Shown here piece by piece: positions 1 through 10,800 of a DNA stretch of 64,000 nucleotides. This DNA is from Tretioscincus oriximinensis (lineage: Eukaryota; Chordata; Lepidosauria; Squamata; Gymnophthalmidae): the NCBI GenBank assembly GCA_022410635.1, contig JAJVDF010000027.1, positions 2,176,382-2,240,381 of the forward strand. The letters run 5' to 3'. The first letter of the stretch is position 1. The number at the start of each line of letters is the position of its first letter. Below the pieces are notes generated by a model. That model ran no database searches, was not told the DNA's origin, and saw only the letters and a program-made list of their open reading frames with translations. Position numbers and translations under genes: made by a program.

Positions 1-600
1 AAAAATATGATATTAATACCCTTTGAACCACAACAATATGACCAGATAGTACCAGGTAAACTTAAAACAATTTTATAAAATCTTTTAGGATTGTCAAATT
101 TCTGAGCATCTCCAGATGTCCTGTGTTCAATCCAGTTCCAAGTACGCCCAGGATTCTTGGAATCCCCCTTTCTATAAAAAATATCTTCAAATATTTAGGA
201 GAGGGAAAATCACCTTCCTCTTCATTTCCATTCTGTGTGTATTCTTTTTCCACAACATGTGTTGGATTCTTGTAGTTGTTCATGAATTCCTCCCATCATT
301 CTAGCATCTTGCTTCCCTATGCTTAGCAGTCAAAGAATATTTCCTGTCTCTTCACTCCTTCACCTTTACTCTATTTAGAAGTGGAAGCATGATATGCTCT
401 TTTATTTGTATAATTTCTTCAGTCTGAGAAAAAGCAAATTGGGCTGCTTTTTCCCTGGTGCAATCCTTAGATTGTTATTTTTTAAAAAGAAAAATCTATT
501 TAGTTTCTTTTAATACTTTTGTGTTTCTCTAGTTTTCACATTGGGTATTGAATGTGGACCAGTAGGAACCAGAAGCAGACCCCAGAAGGGCAATCTATAT
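1..600. other. AT-rich unique DNA, nothing recognised
   Basis: No repeat family, exon or RNA gene is recognisable here. The short open frames on both strands have low-complexity, phenylalanine- and isoleucine-rich translations with no family resemblance, so I treat them as chance. Confidence 0.5.
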
Positions 601-1600
601 TTTTACACAAGTGTAGATTTGCACAAAAGAAGAAAACCACCCTCCAAACTGGCCAGTGTGCTCACATGGTGGCTCTGCAGTTTCCCTCTATAAAAAGTCT
701 TATAGACAACAACAGCTTGGTGGGTTCAAACCAAGAGGCACAATGGAGTGGAACATGATGGGATATGTCAGGCAGAACAAGAGACCTGTTTACTGTTTCG
801 GCTTCCCAGGTCTATGAATATCACTCATCCTAAGGATGACCCAGAAAGGATAGGGAACAAATTCCATGACAATCCCACTGTCTCCATGCTCAGCACTTCT
901 CCATTCTGGCCTGAAATTCTTATTCAGCTTGGCTCAGCATCATGACTGTTTCCTTATTATGAGCCATAGCTTGGAATAGGAGCCTAACATCTACTGGCAT
1001 GCAGATGGTGCCTGGTACCTTCATGAACAAAGGTCTATGAAAAAGGGGCTAGTTGTCTGTGCCTGAAGCAGGCTTGCTGGTGGCTAGGGTCAGGACTGCC
1101 GCTTCAAGTAGCATCTTCGACCTACCATTTTCCCCCTTTCTTATCACTGCAGGACTTACTTGCATGACATATGCTCTCCCCTCATGCCTGTGCAATGGTA
1201 CTGATCCCACTTATTACACCTAGGGTTCAACTGCTATGGCCTAGCAAGTTGGAATGGTGACAGGTCATAGGTGTAACATTGGATTGTCCTTCTAGATGGA
1301 TGACCTGCCAAGTCTTATGGGCTCCATCTGCCTAGGTTGTCCTTCTCTTAGGCTGGTTGCCAATCAAGGCTAATGAGCCCAGCCTGCTCTGGATACACAT
1401 AGTCCCTTTGGTAGAGACCTGTCTGGCATGGGTGACCTTTCTGGTAGTAAATGCTACTGCCAGAATAGCTCTCTGCAGAGCAGACAAGCTTCTTCATTGG
1501 GACAAGGGGGTACTGATGGAAAAGCATGCAGATCCCAGAATAAGGATCAGTGTGGGAAGGATCCATGTCCCCTTCTGTAGCTAAACTTCAGTATCTCTTA
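600..1600. repeat. Possible old LINE leader segment (uncertain)
   Basis: This stretch is less AT-rich than its flanks. Around 1400-1530 the wording (a motif like CTGGCATGGGTGACCTTTC followed by a GCTACTGCCAGAATAGCTCTC-like run) reminds me of the untranslated leader found before ORF2 in several vertebrate LINE families. That is memory of a pattern, not a database match. No reading frame supports a protein. It could equally be unique DNA. Confidence 0.25.
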
Positions 1601-1885
1601 CTTATGACAATCCTGAAGCTCTGCTGAACCCATCCTAGGAAGACTTTGAGTTTTGATATAGAAATTAAGATCCAATCAAATTACAACTTGTCTGACATTG
1701 CTTTAATAACAATTAACAAAAAATTAATTTAGGGAAATGTCTGTAATCCTTTACTTCATCCATAACTTCTAAATATTAATAGTTTTAAAAAATAGTCTGA
1801 AGCAAACTTAGGCAAATATTTTAAAACTTTAGAATTAAATTAAACTCTATATGTGCTAGGAAAGAGTTACTTTTTCTTTTTCTCA

Positions 1886-2345
1886 ATAACTATCGAGAAA
1901 GATCGAGAGAGAAAAATCAGGAAATTGCGCTTATTGCAGAATAAATTAATGTCACTTGGACTTGATAAGGCCAAAGCTTTTATCAAGGAACAGCTTTGGG
2001 ACACTGATTTCCAGGAACAATTAAGTGAATTTTCCCTCTTTCCAATAGTTAAACACACCATCATTTTTCATTCTGCTGCAAAGTACTTAATTACCCTAAC
2101 AATTCTGCGTTTCAAGAATGCCTTTTCAAAAGCAAGACTCAACATTCAGGTCACTGCTGCCCATGTGGCAATAAGCAAATTGAAACCACCAAATATATAT
2201 TGCCGATTATTTCAGGAGCCCAAAGTAAGGGTGATGACTTTTGCTTAACCCTTTCTTTAAAAGGTAAAAACACAATAATTGCATTTAAAGTAGCAAAATT
2301 TTTAAGTGCCACAATCAGACACAGAGCTCTAATTTCAATTTAAGC
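1886..2345 (+). pseudogene. Degraded non-LTR retrotransposon ORF2 C-terminus
   Basis: The frame at 1853-2248 contains a segment (LGLDKAKAFIKEQLWDTDF) that aligns by eye with the better-preserved LINE C-terminus on the minus strand at 46444-47117 (GYEQAKAAIKQQIFDMERQ). Near 2155 the homology moves to another frame, which reads CPCGNKQIETTKYIL, matching the CPCGSGDIETTEHILL zinc-knuckle-like motif of the 46-kb copy. A later segment (FKVAKFLSATIRHRA) matches VARFSAVAIKTCRE there. Order and spacing agree. The copy is broken by at least one frameshift and in-frame stops, so it is a dead fossil. The clade is uncertain; an I/Jockey-superfamily-like LINE is possible. Confidence 0.7.
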
Positions 2346-3555
2346 AATGAGCACATTGATAGAGGATTTTTATCAGAACTGAACTTTATCTCTGCATGTG
2401 TACTTTCAAGAGCAATTTTATTTATAAATGTTCTGGTCTATGTCTGTTAAATAAAAAATAAGTATACATATAATATATACTTTTAACTCTGAAAGAATTA
2501 ATGAGATATTATTATTTTTTCGGTCATCAGCTAAGCTGCGAACGAGACCAGATTTGCAAAATAAAGAATAGGTAGCTTGTATGGAAAGTCTCAAAAAAGC
2601 TTTTAATCACAGCAAAACTGCGCTTGCAAAAATTACTTTAATTTCTGTTTGGAGAAATCATTTGTGATTCAATGATCAAATCAAATCCTATTTTTTTCCA
2701 GAATTTGTTATTCAGGGGATAGTATAACAATGTCCTAGTTTACAAGACTGCAGAAGTAGTCTACAGAATTAACATTTTTCTGTGTCCTCATTTTGATTTT
2801 ATAGCTTACATCCAGAGGAACCAACATCATCGAGGATTGCTTTTTGCTATTTTAAGAGGTCATGCTTAAATTTAAGCCTTGCTTAAATTGTGAGCACATT
2901 ACCAGAGAACGAAACTGAATGACTAGCAGAACATATATCTGTAATAGTCCAGGTTTACAGTAACCTCCAATGGTACCACAGAGTGCAAGAAACAGAATGT
3001 TTTCTCATTCATGTAGCTGAAAAAAGAAGGCGGCCAGATTCAATTTCTTGGTACAAATGGTAATTTAATTCTTTGTAATAATCTGCATGTAAATATGCAC
3101 GTAAAATCTTAATTTGAGCTTCTTGCAAGTCCCATTCTGCAGTATAGATAAGTTAATGAGCTTCAGCAGAGCATGAGATAAGCTGAAGAAATGTAAAGTT
3201 CTTCACAGTACCACATTTGTGCCATCACTCAGCAGTTAAATCCATTAATTATTTCTCTGAGATGCTTAAATGGCATTAATTGTGTCATATGGTTGGTATT
3301 TAAAATACTTCTGATTTCTCTATTGGAAGAGACAATATTGTATTTCTTTCACCCTGTAGTATAACTTTAATAATAACATTAATAATATAATTGTAAGAGA
3401 AGAAAGATTGAGTCTGAAATATCATTTTACTGTTGCCAGTTTGTTTTAAATCAAATGTTAGTGCAATTGTATGCAGTATTTTCAATCTTGCTTGAATATA
3501 AAGGGTAAGGTCAAGGAAAGAGATAAAGATTTCACTTGCTGGGTAAACAATGTAT
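2346..3555. other. AT-rich unique stretch, candidate conserved non-coding DNA
   Basis: No transposon or exon is recognisable. The part at about 3060-3290 is dense in homeodomain-like TAAT cores and short palindromes such as ATTAAT. That is only suggestive, because AT-rich DNA makes TAAT often by chance. An open frame on the minus strand (3300-3716) is leucine-, isoleucine- and tyrosine-rich, overlaps the solo LTR that follows, and looks random. Confidence 0.35.
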
Positions 3556-3764
3556 GATACTGTCATGAGTACATGACATAATATGTATATAAAGTCATAT
3601 AAGGAATGTATAAAGTTGTGGTAATATATATGTAAATAATTCTGAGGTAAATATATGTTGATGTAAGGTTTTGAGGTGAGCTTCAGGTTTTGGAACAGCA
3701 TTGTATAAACAACCAATGAATTGTAAGCTATGCACCTGGTCAGCTGGGATTGGCCAGCAAGATG

Positions 3765-3772
3765 TATAAATA
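3765..3772 (+). promoter_or_regulatory. TATA box of the solo LTR
   Basis: TATAAATA lies 52 bp after the CCAAT box and 71 bp before AATAAA, the normal U3/R arrangement. Whether it is still active cannot be judged from the sequence. Confidence 0.6.
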
Positions 3773-3835
3773 GAGGGACTTGCTGGGGCAGTCTTCACTG
3801 CTGACCAGACTAAGATGGAGAGCTGAGCTGAGCTG

Positions 3836-3841
3836 AATAAA
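3836..3841 (+). terminator. LTR polyadenylation signal
   Basis: Canonical AATAAA hexamer in the R region of the solo LTR, preceded by a GAGCTGAGCTGAGCTG tandem motif. Confidence 0.6.
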
Positions 3842-3911
3842 CACTTTCAGAACTGAAATCACATTCTTGTCTGGAGTGTCCTTCATCCCCTACCTCTACC
3901 ATCACAGATAC

Positions 3912-4424
3912 ATTTTCAGGACCGAAGAAGCTTTGGAACTATCAGAACAATGAGCGTCTAATACTGTGCCCAATACATCCTATGATATCAAGGTATGGAT
4001 GTCACCCAGGAATCTTGCAATCCTACTGAGCTGTCTTTCTAATATGTATGTAGATAAGACTTTTGAGAGCACTTTCAGAAAAGGGTGGGTTATTGGAAAG
4101 AGATTGTCTACTGGAGGCATGTGTAAGTTGGTGAGTACATGTTTAATTTAGTAACAAAATATTTTTTTACTCAGATTTTCTTCTTAGAAAATGTTTGACT
4201 TGTTGAACTTCAGTTCTTGTAACTGAAGAAAGAGGAAGATTTTACGTATACCCTGATTTTCTCAACCCAACAGGACTTGAAGTGGTTCAAATAACATTCT
4301 GTTCTTCTCTTCATAGCTTGTGAAGAACTAGACCTGTGATCCTTGGCTTCTTGATGACAGTTGTTGTAGCAAATGTGACTATTCCCTCAGTAGACTTTAT
4401 AACAGTTCAAAATACCTGTAACTA
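3912..4424. other. Unique DNA, nothing recognised
   Basis: No repeat, exon or RNA signature was seen. Confidence 0.45.
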
Positions 4425-4530
4425 GCCCAAAATCACTCAGCTGGCTTCTTGCAGGTGTGTGAAACTGTCTGGGAGACTGCCAGATAAGATTCCAACAACC
4501 TAACCACAAGTCCAGATTGGCTCTTTATAG
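4425..4530 (-). mobile_element. tRNA-derived SINE (family B) fragment
   Basis: Read on the minus strand it begins with a GAGCCAATCTGGACTTGTGG-like head with a GTGGTTAGG A-box-like run and continues to AAGCCAGCTGAGTGATTTTGGG. These match the head and middle of the well-preserved copy at 48878-49131. Only about the first 100 bp remain, and it is diverged. Confidence 0.6.
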
Positions 4531-6211
4531 AGTCAAAGTAGCTATAGAATAAATTATCAGAGGGTGAAATGGAAATACTCTCAGAAAAAAGAGAAGAAAG
4601 ATTTATCAAATTTCTGTACTCCACTTCCTGGAAGTGATATGCTGTAAAACTATAAAGTGACTGTTAAAATATGTTTCAGTTATGTCCTTAGCTTATATAT
4701 ATTAATTTATTTCACACAATTTAATGAATATGAAATAACATGAATGAGGTAACTTTGGGATGAGATGACAAGGTTTATAGTTTAAATATGTGTTTTCTTT
4801 CTCTCCTTGGCATTTTCATTTCCGTCCATTCGGCAAAACCTGAGAGAATAAAGACGATGCTGAAAGAAGCCATAGTAACCTTCCTTCTTTCCCAACAGAT
4901 TTCAAGCAATTTAACAAGTAAAACTTCAGGCATGAGAACAGCAAATCAACTGATTTTCCCTAGCCTCATAGCTTAAAGATTCATAAAACGGCCACCTCTG
5001 AGCAAGTGAATGTAAGCATTGTAAAATTATGTGCCTGTCAAGTGGGAGAAATGATCAAGTTATGTTTCTGATACAGAAAACAAGATGCATATTTGACTTT
5101 CAAGGCTGCCTAAACACTGGGGCTTGCTTTGAAATGGTTTAATCTTCCACTTGAAATGTTGAGGCCATGGAATGAAGACCTCCCCCCCACCCTTTGAAGC
5201 AGAGAGGCAGTGCTTTTTTGTTTTTTTTTTTTTTCAGCAAAGAGCATCTTGTGACCTTGTTGCTCGATTCAAAGAGTTTGTGAGAGTTCATTCATTCTTT
5301 GGTAGTAGGATTATCTCAAGAGAGATTGCTAGAATGGAAAGAATATACTGCGGTGAAGCTTTCTGCAGTGACTGTTTTGTGTTTCTGGGCACATGATGTA
5401 TGCTTGAAACAATGTCTCAACATGCCCCTCGAGAGTTACTCAGCCATTTCAGGATCGTTCAGCGAAGGCAATGATGACGTGTCTGGTTAACTTAATAAAG
5501 CAGCAATTTTGCTGAAGGCTCAATTACCTTTGCTGGGGGGTCAGAAAGGAAAAAAATGGTCCCTCTCATTCTACATTTATATTGTAAATTATGCTAGAAT
5601 AAAATAGAGTGCAATAGGGAACTCATGATCTGAGCCACAAGATGTCCAGGTCTTGTTTTTACCTCAAAATATAGAGATTCTCAATCTTTGGCTGAAAAGT
5701 ATATAATTGTCAGTCTAATTTCCATTGACTCATCTGGTTGCATCCATTTGTAGAATCAATTGCCTTTGGGGCTATTGGAAAAATATGCTTGCCATTACCA
5801 GATAATTATCTAGGGTAGATTTTTAGTCTCTTTTCTAATTCATTTTGTACTCCCTGGCAAATACACGTGTTATTCTGGTTATCCTTTGACTTCCAGTAGT
5901 GACTGTGTGTGTATGTGTGTGAGAGAAAGAGAGTAGCAGCAGCTATTGCATGACTTCATAGAACTAGTCAGAGTCAGCCTCTTTGGTGTCAGTTATTTGA
6001 GTATAAAGTTGGATTACTCTGATGTTGAGTATCCCTACCTATTTTAATTCACTGACTCCCAGGATATCATTGCTAAATTTTGCCATCTCACGTTGGACCA
6101 CACCCTGCTTACTTTGGTTCACAGAACGTATATTTCAGCTTAATCTGCAACATTGTTCTCTTCAACACTGGTCTCTCCCTTCAAGCATTTCATTTTTTCT
6201 GATGCTATTTA
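4531..6211. other. Mostly unique DNA with short simple repeats
   Basis: Contains a T-run near 5218-5235 and a short imperfect (TG)n/(GA)n patch at about 5903-5935. No exon or transposon was recognised. Short open frames in the 5.2-5.5 kb part have no family resemblance. Confidence 0.45.
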
Positions 6212-6600
6212 TATAAGAACATAAGGACATAAGAGGCATACTGAATTGCACCAGAGCCCATCTAATCCAGCATTCTGTCTCACACTGAGGCCCACCAGAT
6301 GCTCCTGGGCAGTCTGAACAGAAGGCAAAATATGCACCTGTTCATGACTCCCCGCAAATGGTATTTCAGGAGTACTGCCTGTTGTACCATCCCAAAGAGA
6401 GCATCCAGACATCCATCCTAATACCCATTTATACCCCTGATGTCTATAAACCTGTCTAGTCCTGTCTTGAAGCTTTCCAAGCTGTTAGCTACCACCACCT
6501 CTTCAGGAAGTAAATTCCACAAGCCAATGATCCTCTGGGTGAAAAAAGTTCTTTACTTTGTCTGTTCTCACTTTTCTGCCCACTCTCCCTAGTAATGTAT
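6212..6600 (-). mobile_element. CR1 LINE 3' end
   Basis: Begins on the plus strand with AAGAACATAAGGACATAAG, the reverse complement of the 8-bp repeat tail (TTCTTATG)n typical of CR1. The following sequence matches, in reverse, the 3' part of the longer copy at 12235-13057 (the tail-proximal segment and the end of ORF2). It is 5' truncated, as is usual for CR1. Confidence 0.8.
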
Positions 6601-8599
6601 TGGATACCTTTGCTCTAAGAGGCTCATCTTCTTCATATTGACCACTATTAATGGTCTACTGTAGTCACTAACTGTTTGGGGACTGGTGAATACCATCCAC
6701 AAGGTTTTCTCCTCCTTTGAGACCACATGCAGGGCTACCCTTGAGGACAAAAGACAAAGGCAGAAAAACCAAGATTCTACAACTACAGCATCATGTCCAA
6801 ATAAAACCTATAGTCAGCCTATCACACATTGGCCTTATCAGCCACCAATGTGTATGCATTAAATATAGACAATCCCCTTTATAAAAAAATCTTTTTCTGC
6901 AAAGCTAAGCGACAACTTAAAAACCATTGACAGGTTGTTCATGAAATGGGAAATAGTCCTGGTAGTATGGCCTCATAATGTAGAAGTCAAGTTGTCCCAT
7001 ACCTGTAGTGTGCACGGCATTCCTTCATTCAGTCATGGCAAGGTGTGGGATGGGCAAGCTGAGTTCTGATCAAAAAGCCTAGCTCACAATGTTTGCACTC
7101 TACTGCATTTTAGGCCAAGGAGTAAGATGTCCCTGCTATAGTGTGCAAAAAGGGAAACCTGGTCTGGATTTTGACTTGCCTGGGAGCAGTGTGTAATGTA
7201 CTTTTCTGAAACGCAAGAATGGAATTGGCCTCAAACAATATCACCAATGACTACAGTTTTGATTCCATAGATGTCATATATTTATTGCTGTAATCCAGAT
7301 TTCTTTTCAAAACATAAAGGATTTCCATATTTCTTTTGAAGACATGGTTCCAGATTTGCTTTCAAGACATACAGCCTTTCTCAGATAGCTTCTGGCAAAA
7401 CTAAAGAGAAGCAGCTATATAAGTCAATTAATTTAAATTCCATAGGAAGTTCATTCTTATTGTCAATTGTATTAACTTACAAAAGATTTAGGGATTAATA
7501 AGAAATGAAAGCCATGAATGAATTGGTAGCTCTCAAGGGAAACACTAATGTGTATTATCCTTGAGTTCTATAATCTGTTCTAAGTTCTTAACTTGTCATA
7601 AGCACGTACATTTACCTGAATGTAATCTTAATTACTTTTTAAAATCATTTGTTGTATAATTTGGTTCCAATAGCTAATCGCATCCCCAGTTTCTCCTTCT
7701 GATGAGACAGAAGGTTGCATTCATTTAATTGCAATGGATGTCGCCTGAAATACTACAGTGATCAGAGTCGTTTTTCTGCTTAAATTTAAATCTTCATTTC
7801 AAGTAGAAGTCATGTTGATGCCTTGTCTTTTGAACAGGCTCATTCTCTCCCCAAGGTCAACCTTTTGTTGCAATGTGAAGTGGTGCTCAATTAGAAGGTT
7901 ATTAAACCATCCTTCTATGTGTGATCTCAGAATGAAGCCTGATGACAGAAATAAGTACTGCCATTAAGTCCTAGGTTGGAGTTCTAGGTGGTTCAAATGA
8001 CAGTCTGCAAGTTAGTGGGAAATCATATAATAAATAGGCAACCCACTGTTGTGCAACATTATACATATGTTGCAGTGGATCAAAAGCAGTCCAACCTCCA
8101 TCCATATTTCTTCACGATTGCCTTATTGAAGTTTTTTCTTCACCATATGTTTCCTTTGTGCCATAATATATGTAAGCTATACTCCTAAGAACCTATTGCA
8201 CTCCTTTTCAAAACCTCTCTCATTCAACATAAAAAGAAAAGATCTTGAAATACATACAGATACATTTTAAAAGGCGAAAACTACCTTGCAGTGTTACAAG
8301 TGAAACCTTTACATCTTTTTTTCTTTCATCCAGCCTCCCACTGGATATATAGGGGGGAATTAAACAGAAAAAAACCTCTTATGTCATGCAAATGGAGAGC
8401 TGCTATATTTTATTATTGACTGGCAAGCACTATTTGATGCTTGGGTGTGGAAAAGTTGCTTATTGATCTTACTGCAAATTATATGCATCGATAACTACTG
8501 GGAAAAGGAAATTGCCCTCCTGTTGCTATTTTGACTGCTCAGGGTTAGATTATGTACTCTGGAAATACAATGATAACTCATTTCATGGTGAGTCTTGCA
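6601..8599. other. Unique DNA, possibly with conserved non-coding segments
   Basis: No transposon or gene was recognised. A part at about 7400-7740 and another at 8380-8550 look non-random (for example ATGCAAAT and TATGCATCGAT in the second), resembling vertebrate developmental enhancer composition. This is an impression and needs cross-species alignment. Confidence 0.35.
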
Positions 8600-8600
8600 G

Positions 8601-8828
8601 CTCCCAGACTATGGGATAGTCTCTTCCTTGAGATTTATCAGTCACCCCCACTCTATACACTCAGAAAAATCTCTGAAGATGCACTTCTTTAATTTAGCAT
8701 TTGTTGAAGAAAGAGCTCTCCTTTTCCACTTTAATATTTCAATTTTTATATCTTATTTTTATTGTTAGCTGCCCTGTGACCTTCAGGTATAGGGCAGAAT
8801 AGAATTGCAAACAAACAAATAAATATTT
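8601..8828 (+). mobile_element. L2-like LINE 3' end
   Basis: Shows the same order of blocks as other copies in the window: GGGATAGTCTCTTCC, CTCTGAAGATGCACTTCTTT, a T-rich stretch, GCTGCCCTGTGACCTTCAGG-like text, then TATAGGGCAGAAT and an (AAAT)-type tail. The GCCCTGAGACC...GGGCGG-like end followed by AAATAAAT is typical of L2-clade 3' ends in reptiles. Confidence 0.7.
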
Positions 8829-8839
8829 GGAGAGACTTG

Positions 8840-9045
8840 AACATATATAACTTATAATCCACCTTACACCTTAAGGTCCCAGGGCAAGCCCACAGTAAAA
8901 CATCAATACAAGATTAACAAGTTAAAAACGGAATAAAAACAGTATTTAAAAGTGGGGACAAATGAGACTTCTTCAGCCAAAGGCCAGGTGAAAGTGGTGC
9001 ATCTTCAAAGATCTTCTAAAACAATACAATGATGATGATGGACGT
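8840..9045 (-). mobile_element. L2-like LINE 3' end, opposite orientation
   Basis: Read on the minus strand it has CTTTGAAGATGCACCACTTTC, the AAAGTGGGGACAAAT complement block and a CCCTGGGACCTTAAGG end, matching the L2-like copies elsewhere. It lies immediately beside the plus-strand copy at 8601-8828, forming an inverted pair with a short spacer. Confidence 0.6.
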
Positions 9046-9545
9046 AGCTATTCCAACCCACTCTTTTCTGAATGGCTTGCAATATGGCTGAACAAAATGG
9101 AAATACAATTAAAAGAGGTTGGTTTTACAAGAACAAACATCCTCTTTGCAAAAGATTCTACTAAAGCTACTAGATTTTATGGAACTTTTATGCAGAAAGT
9201 TTCCATCTCAAGCCTATTCTTAAAGAAGACAGCTTTGTTTGTGAGAAAATTCCTTTGAATTTGGTAACATTCTGCAAACTATTTGCAATGTCTCCAGAGA
9301 GCTATTGTCTTGGACTTATGGAATTTGTAAGGAGAGTCCTAGTGATGGGTGTGCTAGAGACAGAACCTAAGCCCATAAAAATTTGGGCACTTGAACAAGG
9401 AAAATAGCTGTAAATAGAGAACAGAAACTAGTGCCAGCTACTTCTTTGATAGGAGTAGAAGAGGCAGCAGGTTGAACAGGGCCAACATCAGATGTGCAAT
9501 AGTAAACTCATCTTTCCTCATATCTACCAGTTACAAATGACGCAA
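9046..9545. other. Unique DNA, nothing recognised
   Basis: No repeat, exon or RNA signature was seen. Confidence 0.4.
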
Positions 9546-9618
9546 ATGGCTCAGTCACTTAAGAAACGGTCTCTCATTTGGGGGCTCGGGTTTTGAAACA
9601 TGTGTCGGATGTGGGGAG
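9546..9618 (+). mobile_element. Head of tRNA-derived SINE (family A)
   Basis: Matches the start of the family A copy at 53417-53722: GGCTCAGTCACTTAAG (A-box-like) then GGGTTTTGAAACATG (B-box-like). It stops after about 73 bp, at GTGGGGAGG, where a complete opposite-strand copy begins. Confidence 0.7.
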
Positions 9619-9890
9619 GATAAGAAGAAGAACTCAGTTCTTATACCCCGCTTTTCTTACCTTTCAAGGGCTTTCATTCTATCTTCCACATCAGGCTGTG
9701 GTGGTTCCCATGTATCTACGTGCAGTCAGTTGCAATTTCTTGCAATTCATGCTTTCGAATAGCTGGGTTGGCTAGAGCTACAGGCTGGTGGAAGGAGCTC
9801 ACCCCTCCCCACGTCCAACACAGGGCTTCGAAACACGATCTTCCAGAAGAGATACTGTCTCCTAAGCGACTGAGCCATTCGTGCACAATG
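9619..9890 (-). mobile_element. tRNA-derived SINE (family A), near full length
   Basis: On the minus strand the element runs from its head (GAATGGCTCAGTCGCTTAGG at about 9890), through the conserved middle (TGCAAGAAATTGCAACTGAC), to an end with CGGGGTATAAGAACTGAG and a short (TTC)n tail. The A box resembles TRGCNNAGTNGG and the B box GGTTCGAANCC, so an internal RNA polymerase III promoter is inferred. The tail adjoins the truncated forward head at 9546-9618. Confidence 0.8.
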
Positions 9891-10174
9891 ACTTCGTGCT
9901 TAAGCCTTCATACACTAGTAGTGAATAAGTGATAAAATATGTATTGTAAGACTAATCAGCTGACATAGGGTGCATCAACATCACATTATTTTCACTTTCC
10001 CTACACTAGGATGGCTTGATGCCATCGTAACATAAGGAAAACAAAAAAGAGTATATCTCAATAAAAAATAAATAGAGGAAAACAAGCTATCATGACACTT
10101 GCCCCAATGTTGCAAGTTATGAAACACATTGCCATCTTGGCTGATGCCATTTTAAAAATGTGTCTGTTTTAAAC

Positions 10175-10260
10175 ATATTAATTGTGTTTTTATTGTTAAC
10201 CACCCTGAGACCTTTGGGTGTAGGGCAGTATAAAAATGTAAATAAATAAATAAATAAATA
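10175..10260 (+). mobile_element. L2-like LINE 3' tail
   Basis: Only the last part remains: TTTTATTGTTAACCACCCTG, AGACCTTTGGGTGTAGGGCAG, then a short (AAAT)n tail. Confidence 0.65.
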
Positions 10261-10299
10261 TGTGGCCACAAAACAGCACAATCCCTGGCTTTGTTGCAC

Positions 10300-10333
10300 A
10301 TCCAGGGATCTCACACAGGCAAGATCCCTGGAT
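10300..10333. repeat. Perfect 11-bp inverted repeat
   Basis: ATCCAGGGATC (10300-10310) and GATCCCTGGAT (10323-10333) are exact reverse complements with a 12-bp spacer. A further ATCCCTGG lies at 10281. It sits between an L2 tail and a CR1 fragment and may belong to a small unclassified element. Confidence 0.6.
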
Positions 10334-10395
10334 GGGCAGCATTCATGCACCATTGAATTCTCAATACNACAAAGGCATGTGTGTAGATGCACCCA

Positions 10396-10800
10396 TGTCC
10401 AGGGGTCATTCCTTTAAACTAATGGGCAGAAGAGCAGGGACAAAGGAAAGTATTTTTTAAGCCAGAGGGTCATCGACCTGTTGAATTTACTTCCAGAAGA
10501 AGTGGTGGTAGCTAGCAGCCTGGATAGCTTGAAGACAGAATTAGACATGTTTATGGACACCAAGGGTATCAAGAGCTACCATGATGGATCTTTTGATATT
10601 GCTTCTGGGATGAAGCAGCAGTCAGTATTCCTGAAATACCATTTGCAGGGCATCAAGATCAGGTGAAGATTTTGCCTTCTTCTGGATCAGCCTGCCTGGG
10701 TGCAACTGGGGAGCCACTATGTGATACAGAATGCTGGATTAGATGGGCTGTGGCCCAATTCAGCAGGGCTCCTATTATGTTCTTTTGTTCCTATTCCCCC
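10396..10800 (+). mobile_element. CR1 LINE 3' end
   Basis: Matches the 3' part of the copy at 12235-13057: the frame with TGTTGAATTTACTTCCAGAAG (the NLLPEE coding segment), CTGGATAGCTTGAAGACAG, ACCATTTGCAGG and a final TATTATGTTCTTTTGTTCC that is a decayed (ATGTTCTT)n tail. It is 5' truncated. Confidence 0.8.

Larger units (their letters stand above)
3561..3906 (+). mobile_element. Solo LTR of an endogenous retrovirus-like element
   Basis: The 346-bp unit starts TGTCATG and ends CATCACA, giving short terminal inverted repeats (TGT-ATG with one mismatch). It is flanked on both sides by the same 5-bp direct repeat GATAC (3556-3560 and 3907-3911), the expected target site duplication. Inside, in the right order for an LTR, are a CCAAT box (3713-3717), an inverted CCAAT (ATTGG, 3749-3753), a TATA box (TATAAATA, 3765-3772) and a polyadenylation signal (AATAAA, 3836-3841) about 65 bp before the 3' end. 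No gag, pol or env lies next to it, so recombination between the two LTRs probably removed the provirus. The 5-bp duplication fits several retroviral or Gypsy-like groups; the exact class is not determined. Confidence 0.85.

Noticed and set aside
3300..3716. 138-codon minus-strand frame
   Set aside because: Composition is that of random AT-rich DNA and it runs into the solo LTR without any domain.
9540..9616. A true tRNA gene at the SINE head
   Set aside because: A and B boxes are tRNA-like, but the cloverleaf acceptor and anticodon arms do not close, and the same head recurs in other SINE copies.
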